Shown here one piece after another: positions 32,299 through 41,840 of a DNA stretch of 64,000 nt. Both the position numbers and the translations under genes were made by a program. Location: the NCBI RefSeq assembly GCF_001654925.1, contig NZ_LXER01000011.1, positions 186,001 to 250,000 of the forward strand, written 5' to 3'. This DNA comes from Buttiauxella brennerae ATCC 51605. Its GTDB lineage: Bacteria > Pseudomonadota > Gammaproteobacteria > Enterobacterales > Enterobacteriaceae. The number at the start of each line of letters is the position of its first letter. The stretch's first letter is position 1. The notes beneath the pieces were generated by a model. The model was not told where the DNA came from, ran no database searches, and saw only the letters and a list, made by a program, of their open reading frames with translations.

Positions 32299-32324
32299 GC
32301 GCGGCTTAGGCCGCGCTTTTTTTT
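32299..32324 (+). terminator. Terminator of narK
   Basis: GCGCGGC (32299-32305), TTAG loop, GCCGCGC (32310-32316), then eight T's. A strong factor-independent terminator 30 bp after the narK stop. Confidence 0.92.
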
Positions 32325-32400
32325 GCCTGCAATTCCTCCGCGATCTAACTTTATTCTGCGAGAAACCTCACATTTAGAATAACTACCCCGCCAGACACCA

Positions 32401-32452
32401 TTGTCACATTCGCTGGCTAAGAGTACCGTGACGACAAATCTGGTTTAAACCA
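32401..32452 (+). promoter_or_regulatory. Promoter and HutC-type operator of the gntR cassette
   Basis: TTGTCA (32401-32406) and TACCGT (32424-32429) with 17-bp spacing form a plausible promoter. TGGTTTAAACCA (32441-32452) is a perfect 12-bp palindrome just downstream, 13 bp before the regulator ATG. Its GGT-nTAn-ACC core is the form bound by HutC/UTRA regulators, so autorepression is likely. Confidence 0.55.
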
Positions 32453-32465
32453 AATGGATTAAAAC

Positions 32466-33173
32466 ATGAAAAGCCATTCCACCGTAGAGACGGCAAAAGA
32501 GATGCTCAATGACTGGCTGAGCAAAGGGGTCGTCCAGCCGGGCGGTAAATTACCTTCCGAGCGTGAGCTGGAAGAATTACTGGGCATCAAGCGCATGACA
32601 CTGCGACAGGCGTTGCTGTTTCTTGAAGGGGAAGAAAAGATCTTTCGTAAAGATCGTCGCGGCTGGTTTGTGGCCTTGCCGTGTTTCAAATACACCCCCA
32701 ACACTTCGACCAGTTTTAAGCAAGCAGCTCTGGAGCAGGGGCGTTTGCCGTCCTGGGGCTTTCTGGAAAAAGAACGGGTTTACACCGCAGAACCGGAAAT
32801 TTTGTCGCAGCTGAATGTAAAAGACGGTGATGAAATCTACAAAATCTGCGGTTGGGGAGCGCTGGATAACCATAAAGTTTTCTATCACGAAACCTTTATC
32901 AACGCGCAGTCCGCTCCCGGTTTTATCGACAAATTAGGCGATCGTTCTTTTGTTGATGTGTGGCAAGAAGCCTTCGGCAAAAGCTCGCACACGCAGCATT
33001 TAGCTTTTAAACCCACCCGACTTTCGGCAGGCGCTTGCAAAGGGATGGGCGGCACGGCGGGGACTCCGTCTATCCGGGTTGAAAAATACCGCGCCGACGA
33101 AGCCGGGCAAGTTATTCAGGTTGATATCGAATATTGGCGTTTTGAATCAGTAGAGTTTTATATCGATTTATAG
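32466..33173 (+). CDS. GntR-family regulator, HutC/UTRA type
   Basis: 235 residues. N-terminal winged helix-turn-helix (about 5-70, GKLPSERELEELLGIKRMTLRQALLFLEGEEKIFRKDRRGWFV) and a C-terminal UTRA ligand domain (about 95-230, ending VDIEYWRFESVEFYIDL). Members of this subfamily usually sense sugars or sugar phosphates and repress the adjacent catabolic genes. First of a three-gene cassette with a sugar-isomerase-like enzyme 8 bp downstream and an MFS transporter. No counterpart between narK and narG in E. coli. The ligand cannot be read from the sequence. Confidence 0.9.
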   Translation: MKSHSTVETAKEMLNDWLSKGVVQPGGKLPSERELEELLGIKRMTLRQALLFLEGEEKIFRKDRRGWFVALPCFKYTPNTSTSFKQAALEQGRLPSWGFLEKERVYTAEPEILSQLNVKDGDEIYKICGWGALDNHKVFYHETFINAQSAPGFIDKLGDRSFVDVWQEAFGKSSHTQHLAFKPTRLSAGACKGMGGTAGTPSIRVEKYRADEAGQVIQVDIEYWRFESVEFYIDL

Positions 33174-33181
33174 GAGTTTCC

Positions 33182-34156
33182 ATGAACAACATCCAGGCTA
33201 CAAAAATTGTCGATCGCGCTGCAAATTTGCCGCTGTATCTGCATGCCTATGCGTTTCATTTAAACATGCGTATGGAGAAGATTCTGCCGGAAGACTTGCT
33301 GGATATTGCCAGCCAACAGCAACTGAAAGGGGTGAAAATTCATGTTGTGGATGGAGAAAGCCAGTCTTTAAGGCATGCCAGCGATGAGCGGCTTGCGAAT
33401 TTTGCAGAAAAATCGCGCCAGTTGGGGTTGGATGTTCACATCGAAACCAGCGCCTCAGATGCCCGAACCATTGACGAGGCCGTGAGAATTGCGCTGAAAT
33501 CGGGGGCGACTTCGGTGCGGTTTTATCCGCGCTATGAAGGGACACTTTCTGAGGTAATGGAAATCATTGCTCAGGATATTCAATACATTAAAGTAAAATA
33601 CCAGCATAGCGGCCTGACATTTACGCTTGAGCAACACGAAGATTTGCAAAGCCACGAACTGGTGAAGCTGGTTCAACAGGCTGACTTTCCACAGCTTTCC
33701 CTGTTGTTTGACTTTGCCAATATGATTAATGCCAACGAAGAGCCGCTTGACGCGCTGGCGGTGATGGGAAAAGAAGTCACTCAGGTGCATATCAAAGATG
33801 CGTTAATCAATCACGAAGGTGAAGGGCGCGGGCATACGGCCTGTATTTCTGGGGAAGGCGAATTACCGTTTAAAGAGTTATTACTGCAATTAATTTGTCT
33901 GGGCGAAGATCAACCGCAAGTCACCGCATTCGGTCTGGAAGAAGAAGTGGATTATTACGCTCCAGCATTTCGTTTTACCAACGAAGATAAAAACCCGTGG
34001 ATTCCATTGCGCCAGATGAGTGAAACCCCGTTGCCAACCTCCGGATTGGAAGAAAGATTAAATAAAGAAATTGACGACGCCATGAATCAAATAATGCATG
34101 TGCGTAATATTCTTGGCGAACTTCATAAAGATGCTGTGGCTATTTTAAGAAAGTAA
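33182..34156 (+). CDS. Sugar isomerase/epimerase-like TIM-barrel protein, substrate unknown
   Basis: 324 residues of the xylose-isomerase-like (AP endonuclease 2) barrel family. The expected metal ligands are visible: Glu in TFTLEQHED, Asp in LLFDFANMIN, His in VHIKDAL and Glu in FGLEEEVDYYAP. The C-terminal 50 residues (LEERLNKEIDDAMNQIMHVRNILGELH) look like a long helix. GAG is well placed before the ATG. The pairing with a UTRA regulator and an MFS carrier suggests use of a carbohydrate or sugar acid. Confidence 0.85.
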   Translation: MNNIQATKIVDRAANLPLYLHAYAFHLNMRMEKILPEDLLDIASQQQLKGVKIHVVDGESQSLRHASDERLANFAEKSRQLGLDVHIETSASDARTIDEAVRIALKSGATSVRFYPRYEGTLSEVMEIIAQDIQYIKVKYQHSGLTFTLEQHEDLQSHELVKLVQQADFPQLSLLFDFANMINANEEPLDALAVMGKEVTQVHIKDALINHEGEGRGHTACISGEGELPFKELLLQLICLGEDQPQVTAFGLEEEVDYYAPAFRFTNEDKNPWIPLRQMSETPLPTSGLEERLNKEIDDAMNQIMHVRNILGELHKDAVAILRK

Positions 34157-34184
34157 TTAATCCAGAAAATTTAAATTCAGCTGT

Positions 34185-34199
34185 CTCACCTTTCGTGAG
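34185..34199 (+). repeat. Small intercistronic hairpin before the MFS gene
   Basis: CTCAC, a CTTTC loop and GTGAG form a short perfect hairpin in the 98-bp gap between the epimerase-like gene and the transporter gene. No T-run follows, so it is more likely a stability element than a terminator. Confidence 0.35.
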
Positions 34200-34254
34200 G
34201 TCACTGTACTCTCAATATAATAATTAATTCCGCTAATTCAGGGTGGGGTGTCTT

Positions 34255-35520
34255 ATGCTATCTAAAAAAAGATGGACTATATTTAGCTTGTTGGTTCTGT
34301 GCGGCGGCACAATATATAAACTGCCGTCATTGAAAGACGCATTTTATGTTCCTATGCAGGAGTATTTTCACCTGACAAACGGTGAGATTGGTAATGCGAT
34401 GTCGGTTAACTCCATTGTCACGACTATTGGTTTCTTTTTATCAATTTACTTTTCTGACAAATTACCGCGCCGCTTTACCATGTCGCTTTCGCTGATTGCG
34501 ACGGGTCTGCTGGGGATCTACCTCTCTACCATGCCGGGCTACTGGGGGATACTTTTTGTCTGGGCGTTGTTCGGCGTGACCTGCGACATGCTCAACTGGC
34601 CGGTGTTGCTAAAGTCGGTGAGTTTGCTGGGTGACAACACTCAACAGGGGCGCTTATTTGGCTTCTTTGAAACCGGGCGAGGGATTGTCGATACCGTTAT
34701 CGCATTTAGCGCCCTGGCGGTGTTCACCTGGTTTGGTAGCGACTATTTCGGGTTTAAAGCCGCAATATTGTTTTACTCTTTCATCGCAATTCTGGTCGGT
34801 GTGGTTATTTTCTTTGTATTAAAAGAAAGCCCGGAAGAACAAGTGGCTAAACAAGAGAAAGCAGAGAAAAAAGAAGCTAATCCAGGTCTGGGTAATGTAT
34901 TAAAAAACAAAACTGTCTGGTTAATCGCTTTTAGTGTGTTCTGTGTTTATGCGGTGTATTGCGGATTGACTTTCTTCATTCCATTCTTAAGAAATGTCTA
35001 CGCTCTACCGATTGCATTGGTAGGGGCGTACGGGATTATCAACCAATATTGTTTGAAAATGGTAGGCGGTCCTATTGGTGGCTTAATTGCTGACAAGGTT
35101 TTAAAATCTCCCAGCCAGTATTTGTTCTATACTTTTATTATTAGCGCTCTGGCGTTGGTTGCCTTGATATTACTGCCGCATGAGCAAATGCCTGTTTATT
35201 TAGGCATGGCCTGTACCCTGATGTTTGGCGCGGTCATTTTTACTCAGCGAGCGGTATTCTTCGCCCCTATCGGTGAGGCGGGAATCAGTGAGAAAAACAC
35301 CGGTGCGGCAATGGCGTTGGGAAGTTTTATCGGTTATGCCCCAGCGATGTTCTGCTACAGCTTGTATGGCTACATCTTAGATACCAACCCAGGGTTATTG
35401 GGCTATAAAATCGTGTTTGGTTTGATGGCTGTTTTCGCCTGCGCCGGGATTGTGATTTCGGGTCTGCTTATCAAAAATATTCGTGGGCAACGCAAAGCTG
35501 AACCGCTAACCTCTGTCTGA
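34255..35520 (+). CDS. MFS transporter, YqcE/YihN-like
   Basis: 421 residues from the ATG at 34255 (MLSKKRWTIF). A GTG four codons earlier is possible, but GGGG lies 6-7 nt before the ATG. Twelve predicted spans; a charged loop between spans 6 and 7 (KESPEEQVAKQEKAEKKEANPG). The opening LLVLCGGTIYKLPSLKDAFYVPMQEYFHLTNGEIGNAMSVNS and the segment FGFFETGRGIVDT are close to E. coli YqcE. YqcE/YihN carriers are predicted sugar or sugar-derivative transporters; the substrate is not known. Probable partner of the upstream isomerase-like enzyme. Confidence 0.9.
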   Translation: MLSKKRWTIFSLLVLCGGTIYKLPSLKDAFYVPMQEYFHLTNGEIGNAMSVNSIVTTIGFFLSIYFSDKLPRRFTMSLSLIATGLLGIYLSTMPGYWGILFVWALFGVTCDMLNWPVLLKSVSLLGDNTQQGRLFGFFETGRGIVDTVIAFSALAVFTWFGSDYFGFKAAILFYSFIAILVGVVIFFVLKESPEEQVAKQEKAEKKEANPGLGNVLKNKTVWLIAFSVFCVYAVYCGLTFFIPFLRNVYALPIALVGAYGIINQYCLKMVGGPIGGLIADKVLKSPSQYLFYTFIISALALVALILLPHEQMPVYLGMACTLMFGAVIFTQRAVFFAPIGEAGISEKNTGAAMALGSFIGYAPAMFCYSLYGYILDTNPGLLGYKIVFGLMAVFACAGIVISGLLIKNIRGQRKAEPLTSV

Positions 35521-35537
35521 TTGTGACACCATTCAAC

Positions 35538-35572
35538 ATGGGGCTTCTCTGCAAGGGGAGCCCCATTTTTTT
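35538..35572 (+). terminator. Terminator of the gntR cassette
   Basis: ATGGGGCT (35538-35545) and AGCCCCAT (35559-35566) form the stem, followed by seven T's. It separates the accessory cassette from the narG control region. Confidence 0.92.
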
Positions 35573-35600
35573 GCTTCCATGCCCGCAATATTGGCGGACT

Positions 35601-35659
35601 TACCCCTTAATACTCAGTCGCTCAGATTTCTACTCCTTACAGAATATAGATAATGGGTA
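35601..35659 (+). promoter_or_regulatory. NarL heptamers far upstream of narG
   Basis: TACCCCT (35601-35607), TACTCCT (35631-35637) and ATGGGTA (35653-35659, reverse of TACCCAT) lie about 200, 170 and 145 bp upstream of the predicted narG start. This agrees with the distal NarL cluster near -200 in E. coli narG. Confidence 0.6.
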
Positions 35660-35752
35660 TTTTGTTTATATATCAGTTAATTAACCATCAATATTCGATT
35701 GCCACTTTGGTGGTAGATCGCCAGTTCGCGCTTAAAACATCCTCCGCCGCAG

Positions 35753-35794
35753 TTGATCCTCATCAATTCTCCCTTCATATGCGCGAGTTACCGT
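35753..35794 (+). promoter_or_regulatory. FNR-dependent promoter of narGHJI
   Basis: TTGATCCTCATCAA (35753-35766) is a perfect FNR box. With a weak -10 TACCGT (35789-35794) the start is near 35801, placing FNR at -41.5 as in E. coli. A leader of about 60 nt with GGAGA before the ATG follows. Confidence 0.85.
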
Positions 35795-35861
35795 GCCGCC
35801 ATCGTTAGTAATGTCGTTTTCATAAGATAGAGCCTCCAGGCTCCACATCAGGAGAACCCCG

Positions 35862-38800
35862 ATGAGCAAATTTCTTGACCGGTTTCGTTACTTCAAACAG
35901 AAGGGCGAAACTTTTGCCGATGGACATGGCCAACTGCTCGATACCAATCGTGATTGGGAAGAAGGTTATCGCCAGCGGTGGCAGCACGACAAAGTGGTTC
36001 GTTCCACTCACGGTGTAAACTGCACGGGCTCCTGTAGCTGGAAGATCTATGTCAAAAGCGGCCTGGTAACCTGGGAAACGCAGCAAACCGACTACCCGCG
36101 TACCCGCCCGGATATGCCAAACCATGAACCACGCGGCTGCCCACGCGGCGCCAGCTATTCCTGGTATCTCTATAGCGCCAACCGCCTGAAATATCCTCTG
36201 ATGCGCAAGCGTCTGATCCAACTGTGGCGTGAAGCGAAAACTTTGCATGACGATCCTGTCGATGCCTGGGCTTCAATCATCAACGACCCGGAAAAAGCAA
36301 AAAGCTATAAACAAGCCCGTGGTCGTGGTGGTTTTGTGCGTTCAAGCTGGGCTGAAGTAAACGAACTGATTGCCGCAGCAAACGTGTTTACCGCAAAAAC
36401 CTTCGGCCCGGACCGTATCGCGGGCTTCTCGCCGATCCCGGCGATGTCGATGGTTTCTTATGCGTCAGGTGCACGTTACCTTTCCCTGATTGGCGGCACC
36501 TGCCTGAGCTTCTACGACTGGTATTGCGATTTGCCGCCAGCGTCACCAATGACCTGGGGCGAGCAGACGGACGTGCCGGAATCTGCCGACTGGTATAACT
36601 CCAGCTACATCATCGCCTGGGGCTCTAACGTTCCGCAGACCCGTACACCAGATGCCCACTTCTTTACCGAAGTGCGCTACAAAGGTACCAAAACCGTAGC
36701 GGTGACGCCGGATTACGCTGAAATCGCTAAATTATGCGATCAGTGGCTGGCACCAAAACAGGGTACCGATGCCGCCATGGCGCTGGCGATGGGCCACGTG
36801 ATGTTGCGTGAATTCCACCTCGATAACCCAAGCCAATACTTCACCGATTATGTGCGCCGCTACACCGACATGCCGATGCTGGTGATGTTAGAGGAGCGTG
36901 ACGGTTTCTATGCCGCAGGCCGTATGTTACGTGCCTCTGACCTGGTGGATGGTCTTGGCCAGGAAAACAACCCGCAGTGGAAAACGGTCGCCATGGATAG
37001 CCAGAATGGCGAACTGCTGGCACCAAACGGTTCCATCGGTTACCGCTGGGGCGAGAAGGGCAAGTGGAACCTCGAACAGCGTGATGGCACCAGCGGTGAA
37101 GAAGCCGAACTGCGCCTGAGCCTGCTGGGTAGCCACGACGAAATCGCTGATGTCGGTTTCCCGTACTTCGGTGGCGAAAGCACTGAACACTTCAGCAACG
37201 TTAAACTTGATAACGTGCTGATGCACAAACTGCCGGTGAAACGCATTCAACTGGCTGACGGCTCCACCGCACTGGTGACCACCGTTTATGACCTGACGCT
37301 GGCGAACTACGGCCTCGATCGCGGCCTGAATGATGAAAACTGCGCGACCAGTTATGACGATGTAAAAGCGTATACCCCAGCGTGGGCTGAGCAAATCACC
37401 GGCGTTTCTCGCCAGAACATCATCCGCATTGCGCGTGAATTTGCCGATAACGCTGATAAAACCCATGGCCGCTCGATGATTATCGTCGGTGCCGGGATGA
37501 ACCACTGGTTCCACATGGACATGAACTACCGCGGTCTGATCAATATGCTGATCTTCTGCGGCTGCGTTGGTCAGAGCGGTGGCGGCTGGGCACACTATGT
37601 CGGCCAGGAAAAACTGCGCCCACAAACCGGCTGGACACCACTGGCGTTCGCACTCGACTGGCAGCGTCCGCCGCGCCAGATGAACAGCACTTCGTTCTTC
37701 TATAACCACTCAAGTCAGTGGCGCTACGAGTCGTTGACCGCGGAAGAATTGCTTTCCCCGCTGGCGGATAAATCCCGCTATAGCGGCCACCTGATTGACT
37801 TTAACGTGCGTGCTGAACGCATGGGCTGGCTGCCATCTGCGCCACAGCTCAATACCAACCCGCTGACCATTGCGAAGCAGGCGAAAGCGGCGGACATGAG
37901 CCCGGCTGATTTCACCGCACAGCAACTGAAAAGTGGCGATATTCGCTTTGCCGCAGAACAGCCGGATGCAGGCAATAACCATCCGCGCAACTTGTTCGTC
38001 TGGCGTTCAAACCTGCTGGGCTCTTCCGGTAAGGGCCACGAGTACATGCTCAAATATTTGCTCGGTACTGAGAACGGTATTCAGGGTAAAGATCTGGGCA
38101 AAGAAGGCGGCGTCATGCCGGAGGAAGTCGAGTGGGTAGATAACGGGCTGGACGGCAAACTGGATCTGGTGGTGACGCTGGACTTCCGCCTGTCAAGCAC
38201 CTGTCTGTACTCCGATATCGTGCTGCCAACGGCCACCTGGTATGAAAAAGACGATATGAATACGTCGGATATGCATCCGTTTATTCATCCGCTTTCTGCA
38301 GCTGTTGACCCAGCCTGGGATTCAAAAAGCGACTGGGAAATCTATAAAGCCATCGCGAAGAAATTCTCCGAAGTGTGCGTCGGCCATTTGGGCAAAGAAA
38401 CCGATGTGGTGACGCTGCCAATTCAGCACGATTCCGCCGCAGAACTGGCGCAGCCGTTTGGCGTGATGGACTGGAAAAAAGGCGAATGTGATCTGATTCC
38501 GGGCAAAACGGCCCCGCATCTGGTGACGGTTGAGCGCGATTACCCGGCGACCTACGAGCGTTTCACCTCGGTTGGTCCGTTGATGGAAACCATCGGTAAC
38601 GGCGGGAAAGGTATCGCGTGGAACACGCAGTCTGAAATGGATCTGCTGCGTAAGCTCAATTACACCAAAACCGAAGGCCCGGCAAAAGGCCAGCCGATGA
38701 TTAACACGGCTATCGACGCCGCTGAAATGATCCTCACCCTGGCACCTGAAACTAACGGCCAGGTTGCCGTGAAAGCCTGGGCGGCGCTAAGCGAATTTAC

Positions 38801-39608
38801 CGGCCGCGACCACACGCACCTGGCGCTCAATAAAGAAGACGAAAAGATTCGCTTCCGCGATATCCAGGCGCAGCCACGCAAAATCATCTCCAGCCCAACC
38901 TGGTCGGGCCTTGAAGATGAACACGTTTCCTACAGCGCCGGTTATACCAACGTTCACGAACTGATTCCGTGGCGCACGTTGTCAGGCCGCCAGCAGCTTT
39001 ACCAGGATCACCAGTGGATGCGTGATTTTGGCGAAAGCCTGCTGGTGTACCGTCCGCCGATTGATACCCGCTCCGTCAAAGGTGTGATGGGTAAAAAATC
39101 CAACGGTAACCCGGAGAAAGCGTTGAACTTCCTGACGCCGCACCAGAAATGGGGCATTCACTCAACCTACAGCGACAACTTGCTGATGCTGACGCTGTCG
39201 CGCGGCGGGCCGATTGTCTGGATGAGCGAAATCGACGCCAAAGCGTTGGGTATCGTCGATAACGACTGGATTGAAGTGTTCAACAATAACGGTGCTTTGA
39301 CCGCGCGTGCGGTGGTGAGTCAGCGTGTGCCGGAAGGCATGACCATGATGTACCACGCGCAGGAACGTATCGTGAACCTGCCGGGTTCTGAAATTACCGG
39401 TCAGCGTGGTGGTATCCATAACTCGGTCACCCGTATTAGCCCGAAACCGACGCATATGATTGGCGGTTACGCGCAACTGGCGTACGGCTTTAACTACTAC
39501 GGCACCGTCGGTTCAAACCGTGATGAGTTCGTCGTGGTGCGTAAGATGAAAGACATCAACTGGTTAGACGGTGAAGGCAATGACCAGGTACAGGAGAGCG
39601 TAAAATGA
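35862..39608 (+). CDS. narG: Respiratory nitrate reductase A, alpha subunit
   Basis: 1248 residues; E. coli NarG has 1247. Membrane-bound, cytoplasm-facing catalytic subunit with bis-MGD, reducing nitrate with quinol electrons. The FS0 [4Fe-4S] ligands H50, C54, C58 and C93 are present (STHGVNCTGSCSW, RGCPRG). No Tat signal is cleaved; the N-terminus MSKFLDRFRYF matches the retained form. First gene of narGHJI, with a 4-nt overlap (ATGA) into narH. Confidence 0.98.
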   Translation: MSKFLDRFRYFKQKGETFADGHGQLLDTNRDWEEGYRQRWQHDKVVRSTHGVNCTGSCSWKIYVKSGLVTWETQQTDYPRTRPDMPNHEPRGCPRGASYSWYLYSANRLKYPLMRKRLIQLWREAKTLHDDPVDAWASIINDPEKAKSYKQARGRGGFVRSSWAEVNELIAAANVFTAKTFGPDRIAGFSPIPAMSMVSYASGARYLSLIGGTCLSFYDWYCDLPPASPMTWGEQTDVPESADWYNSSYIIAWGSNVPQTRTPDAHFFTEVRYKGTKTVAVTPDYAEIAKLCDQWLAPKQGTDAAMALAMGHVMLREFHLDNPSQYFTDYVRRYTDMPMLVMLEERDGFYAAGRMLRASDLVDGLGQENNPQWKTVAMDSQNGELLAPNGSIGYRWGEKGKWNLEQRDGTSGEEAELRLSLLGSHDEIADVGFPYFGGESTEHFSNVKLDNVLMHKLPVKRIQLADGSTALVTTVYDLTLANYGLDRGLNDENCATSYDDVKAYTPAWAEQITGVSRQNIIRIAREFADNADKTHGRSMIIVGAGMNHWFHMDMNYRGLINMLIFCGCVGQSGGGWAHYVGQEKLRPQTGWTPLAFALDWQRPPRQMNSTSFFYNHSSQWRYESLTAEELLSPLADKSRYSGHLIDFNVRAERMGWLPSAPQLNTNPLTIAKQAKAADMSPADFTAQQLKSGDIRFAAEQPDAGNNHPRNLFVWRSNLLGSSGKGHEYMLKYLLGTENGIQGKDLGKEGGVMPEEVEWVDNGLDGKLDLVVTLDFRLSSTCLYSDIVLPTATWYEKDDMNTSDMHPFIHPLSAAVDPAWDSKSDWEIYKAIAKKFSEVCVGHLGKETDVVTLPIQHDSAAELAQPFGVMDWKKGECDLIPGKTAPHLVTVERDYPATYERFTSVGPLMETIGNGGKGIAWNTQSEMDLLRKLNYTKTEGPAKGQPMINTAIDAAEMILTLAPETNGQVAVKAWAALSEFTGRDHTHLALNKEDEKIRFRDIQAQPRKIISSPTWSGLEDEHVSYSAGYTNVHELIPWRTLSGRQQLYQDHQWMRDFGESLLVYRPPIDTRSVKGVMGKKSNGNPEKALNFLTPHQKWGIHSTYSDNLLMLTLSRGGPIVWMSEIDAKALGIVDNDWIEVFNNNGALTARAVVSQRVPEGMTMMYHAQERIVNLPGSEITGQRGGIHNSVTRISPKPTHMIGGYAQLAYGFNYYGTVGSNRDEFVVVRKMKDINWLDGEGNDQVQESVK

Positions 39609-41140
39609 AAATTCGTTCACAAGTCGGCATGGTGCTGAATCTTGATAAATGCATCGGCTGTCACACCTGTTCTGTGACCTGTAAAAACGTCTGGACCAGC
39701 CGCGAAGGGATGGAGTACGCGTGGTTCAACAACGTCGAAACCAAACCAGGAACCGGCTATCCAACTGACTGGGAAAACCAGGAAAAATGGAAGGGCGGCT
39801 GGATCCGTAAAATCAACGGCAAACTACAACCGCGCATGGGTAACCGCGCGATGCTGCTGGGTAAAATCTTCGCTAACCCGCACCTGCCGGGTATCGACGA
39901 TTACTACGAGCCATTTGATTTTGACTATCAGCATTTGCATAACGCGCCAGCAGGCAAGCATCAGCCGATTGCGCGCCCACGCTCACTGATTACCGGCCAG
40001 CGGATGAACAAAATCGAAGCCGGCCCGAACTGGGAAGACGATCTGGGTGGCGAGTTCGAAAAGCTCTCCAAAGACCAGAACTTCCAGAACATGCAAAAGG
40101 CGATGTACGGCCAGTTCGAAAACACCTTTATGGCGTACCTGCCGCGCTTGTGCGAACACTGCCTGAACCCGGCGTGTGCGGCGACATGCCCGAGCGGTGC
40201 CATTTACAAGCGTGAAGAAGACGGCATTGTGTTGATTGACCAGGACAAGTGCCGCGGCTGGCGCATGTGCATTACCGGTTGTCCGTACAAAAAAATCTAC
40301 TTCAACTGGAAGAGCGGTAAATCCGAGAAGTGCATCTTCTGTTATCCGCGAATCGAAGCGGGCCAGCCAACGGTGTGTTCTGAAACCTGTGTGGGCCGTA
40401 TTCGTTACCTCGGTGTGTTGTTGTATGACGCTGATGCCATTGAACAGGCGGCGAGTACCGAGAACGAGAAAGATCTCTACGAGCGTCAGTTGGGTATTTT
40501 CCTTAATCCGAATGACCCCGCGGTTATCGAGCAGGCACTGAAAGATGGCGTGCCGCAGAGTGTTATTGACGCCGCACAACAGTCGCCAGTTTATAAAATG
40601 GCGATGGACTGGAAGCTCGCTCTGCCGCTGCACCCGGAATACCGCACGTTGCCGATGGTCTGGTATGTGCCGCCGTTGTCGCCAATTCAGTCTGCGGCTG
40701 ACGCGGGTGAACTGCCGCATACCGGGATCCTGCCAGACGTTGAAAGCCTGCGTATTCCGGTGGAATACCTGGCGAATTTGCTGACTGCGGGCGACACCGC
40801 GCCGGTGCTGCGTGCGCTCAAACGCATGATGGCAATGCGCCATTACAAGCGCGCTGAAACAGTCGAAGGCGTTGTTGATACGCGTGCGCTGGAAGAAGTT
40901 GGGCTGACGGAAGCGCAGGCGCAGGAAATGTATCGCTACCTGGCGATAGCCAACTACGAAGATCGTTTTGTGGTGCCATCAAGCCACCGCGAACTGGCGG
41001 CAGATGCCTTCCCGGAAAGCAAAGGCTGTGGTTTCAGCTTTGGCGACGGTTGCCATGGTTCTGACAGCAAATTCAACCTGTTCAATAGCAAACGTATCGA
41101 CGCGATTGATGTGTCCAGCAAAACGGAGCCAAAACCATGA
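39605..41140 (+). CDS. narH: Respiratory nitrate reductase A, beta subunit
   Basis: 511 residues. Electron-transfer subunit with four Fe-S clusters. The Cys motifs are CIGCHTCSVTC, CEHCLNPACAATCPSG, CRGWRMCITGC and CIFCYPRIEAGQPTVCSETC. The Trp in CRGWRMC replaces a Cys, which makes that site the [3Fe-4S] cluster, as in E. coli. It passes electrons from the NarI hemes to NarG. Overlaps both narG and narJ by ATGA. Confidence 0.98.
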   Translation: MKIRSQVGMVLNLDKCIGCHTCSVTCKNVWTSREGMEYAWFNNVETKPGTGYPTDWENQEKWKGGWIRKINGKLQPRMGNRAMLLGKIFANPHLPGIDDYYEPFDFDYQHLHNAPAGKHQPIARPRSLITGQRMNKIEAGPNWEDDLGGEFEKLSKDQNFQNMQKAMYGQFENTFMAYLPRLCEHCLNPACAATCPSGAIYKREEDGIVLIDQDKCRGWRMCITGCPYKKIYFNWKSGKSEKCIFCYPRIEAGQPTVCSETCVGRIRYLGVLLYDADAIEQAASTENEKDLYERQLGIFLNPNDPAVIEQALKDGVPQSVIDAAQQSPVYKMAMDWKLALPLHPEYRTLPMVWYVPPLSPIQSAADAGELPHTGILPDVESLRIPVEYLANLLTAGDTAPVLRALKRMMAMRHYKRAETVEGVVDTRALEEVGLTEAQAQEMYRYLAIANYEDRFVVPSSHRELAADAFPESKGCGFSFGDGCHGSDSKFNLFNSKRIDAIDVSSKTEPKP

Positions 41141-41838
41141 TTGAACTTCTGGTGATTTCCCGTCTGCTCGAGTACCCGGATGCTGCCTTATGGCAGCACC
41201 AACAGGAATTGCGCGAAGCCTTAGCCGAGGGCGGGGCGCTTAATTTGCAACAGGCCGCTCAGCTTAATAATTTTATTTCGACGCTGTGTGGCGGTGATTT
41301 GCTGGATGCGCAGGCAAGCTACAGCGAGCTGTTCGATCGCGGTCGTGCCACTTCAATGTTGTTGTTTGAACATGTGCACGGGGAATCCCGTGACCGTGGC
41401 CAGGCGATGGTCAACCTGATGAACCAGTATCAGCAGGCGGGTATGGAAATCGACAGCCGCGAGCTGCCGGACCATTTGCCGCTGTATCTGGAATATCTGT
41501 CCCAGCGTGAAGAAAGTGAAGCGCGAGGCGGTTTGCAGGATGTGGCACCGATTCTGGCTCTGCTGGCGGCACGCCTGAAGCAGCGCGAAAGCGATTATGC
41601 GGTGTTGTTTGATGTGTTGCTTGGCCTGTCGCAAAGCGATGTGGTGGTGGAAAGCGTGAGCCTGCAAATCGCGGACGAAGCGCGTGATGATACGCCGCAA
41701 GCGCTGGATGCGGTCTGGGAAGAAGAGCAGGTGAAATTTGTGGCGGACGCAGGGTGCGGTGAGTCTGAAATCAGCAGCCATCAGCGTCGTTTTGCCGGGG
41801 CTGTCGCTCCGCAGTATTTGAATATCGGAGGACAGTAA
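41137..41838 (+). CDS. narJ: Nitrate reductase molybdenum-cofactor assembly chaperone
   Basis: 233 residues; E. coli NarJ has 236. TorD-like helical chaperone ([12 protein letters not shown]; the [25 protein letters not shown] stretch is the family hallmark). It binds apo-NarG, allows cofactor and FS0 insertion, and then membrane docking; it is not part of the final enzyme. Starts in the narH stop (ATGA) and is followed after two bases by narI. Confidence 0.97.
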   Translation: MIELLVISRLLEYPDAALWQHQQELREALAEGGALNLQQAAQLNNFISTLCGGDLLDAQASYSELFDRGRATSMLLFEHVHGESRDRGQAMVNLMNQYQQAGMEIDSRELPDHLPLYLEYLSQREESEARGGLQDVAPILALLAARLKQRESDYAVLFDVLLGLSQSDVVVESVSLQIADEARDDTPQALDAVWEEEQVKFVADAGCGESEISSHQRRFAGAVAPQYLNIGGQ

Positions 41839-41840
41839 CT

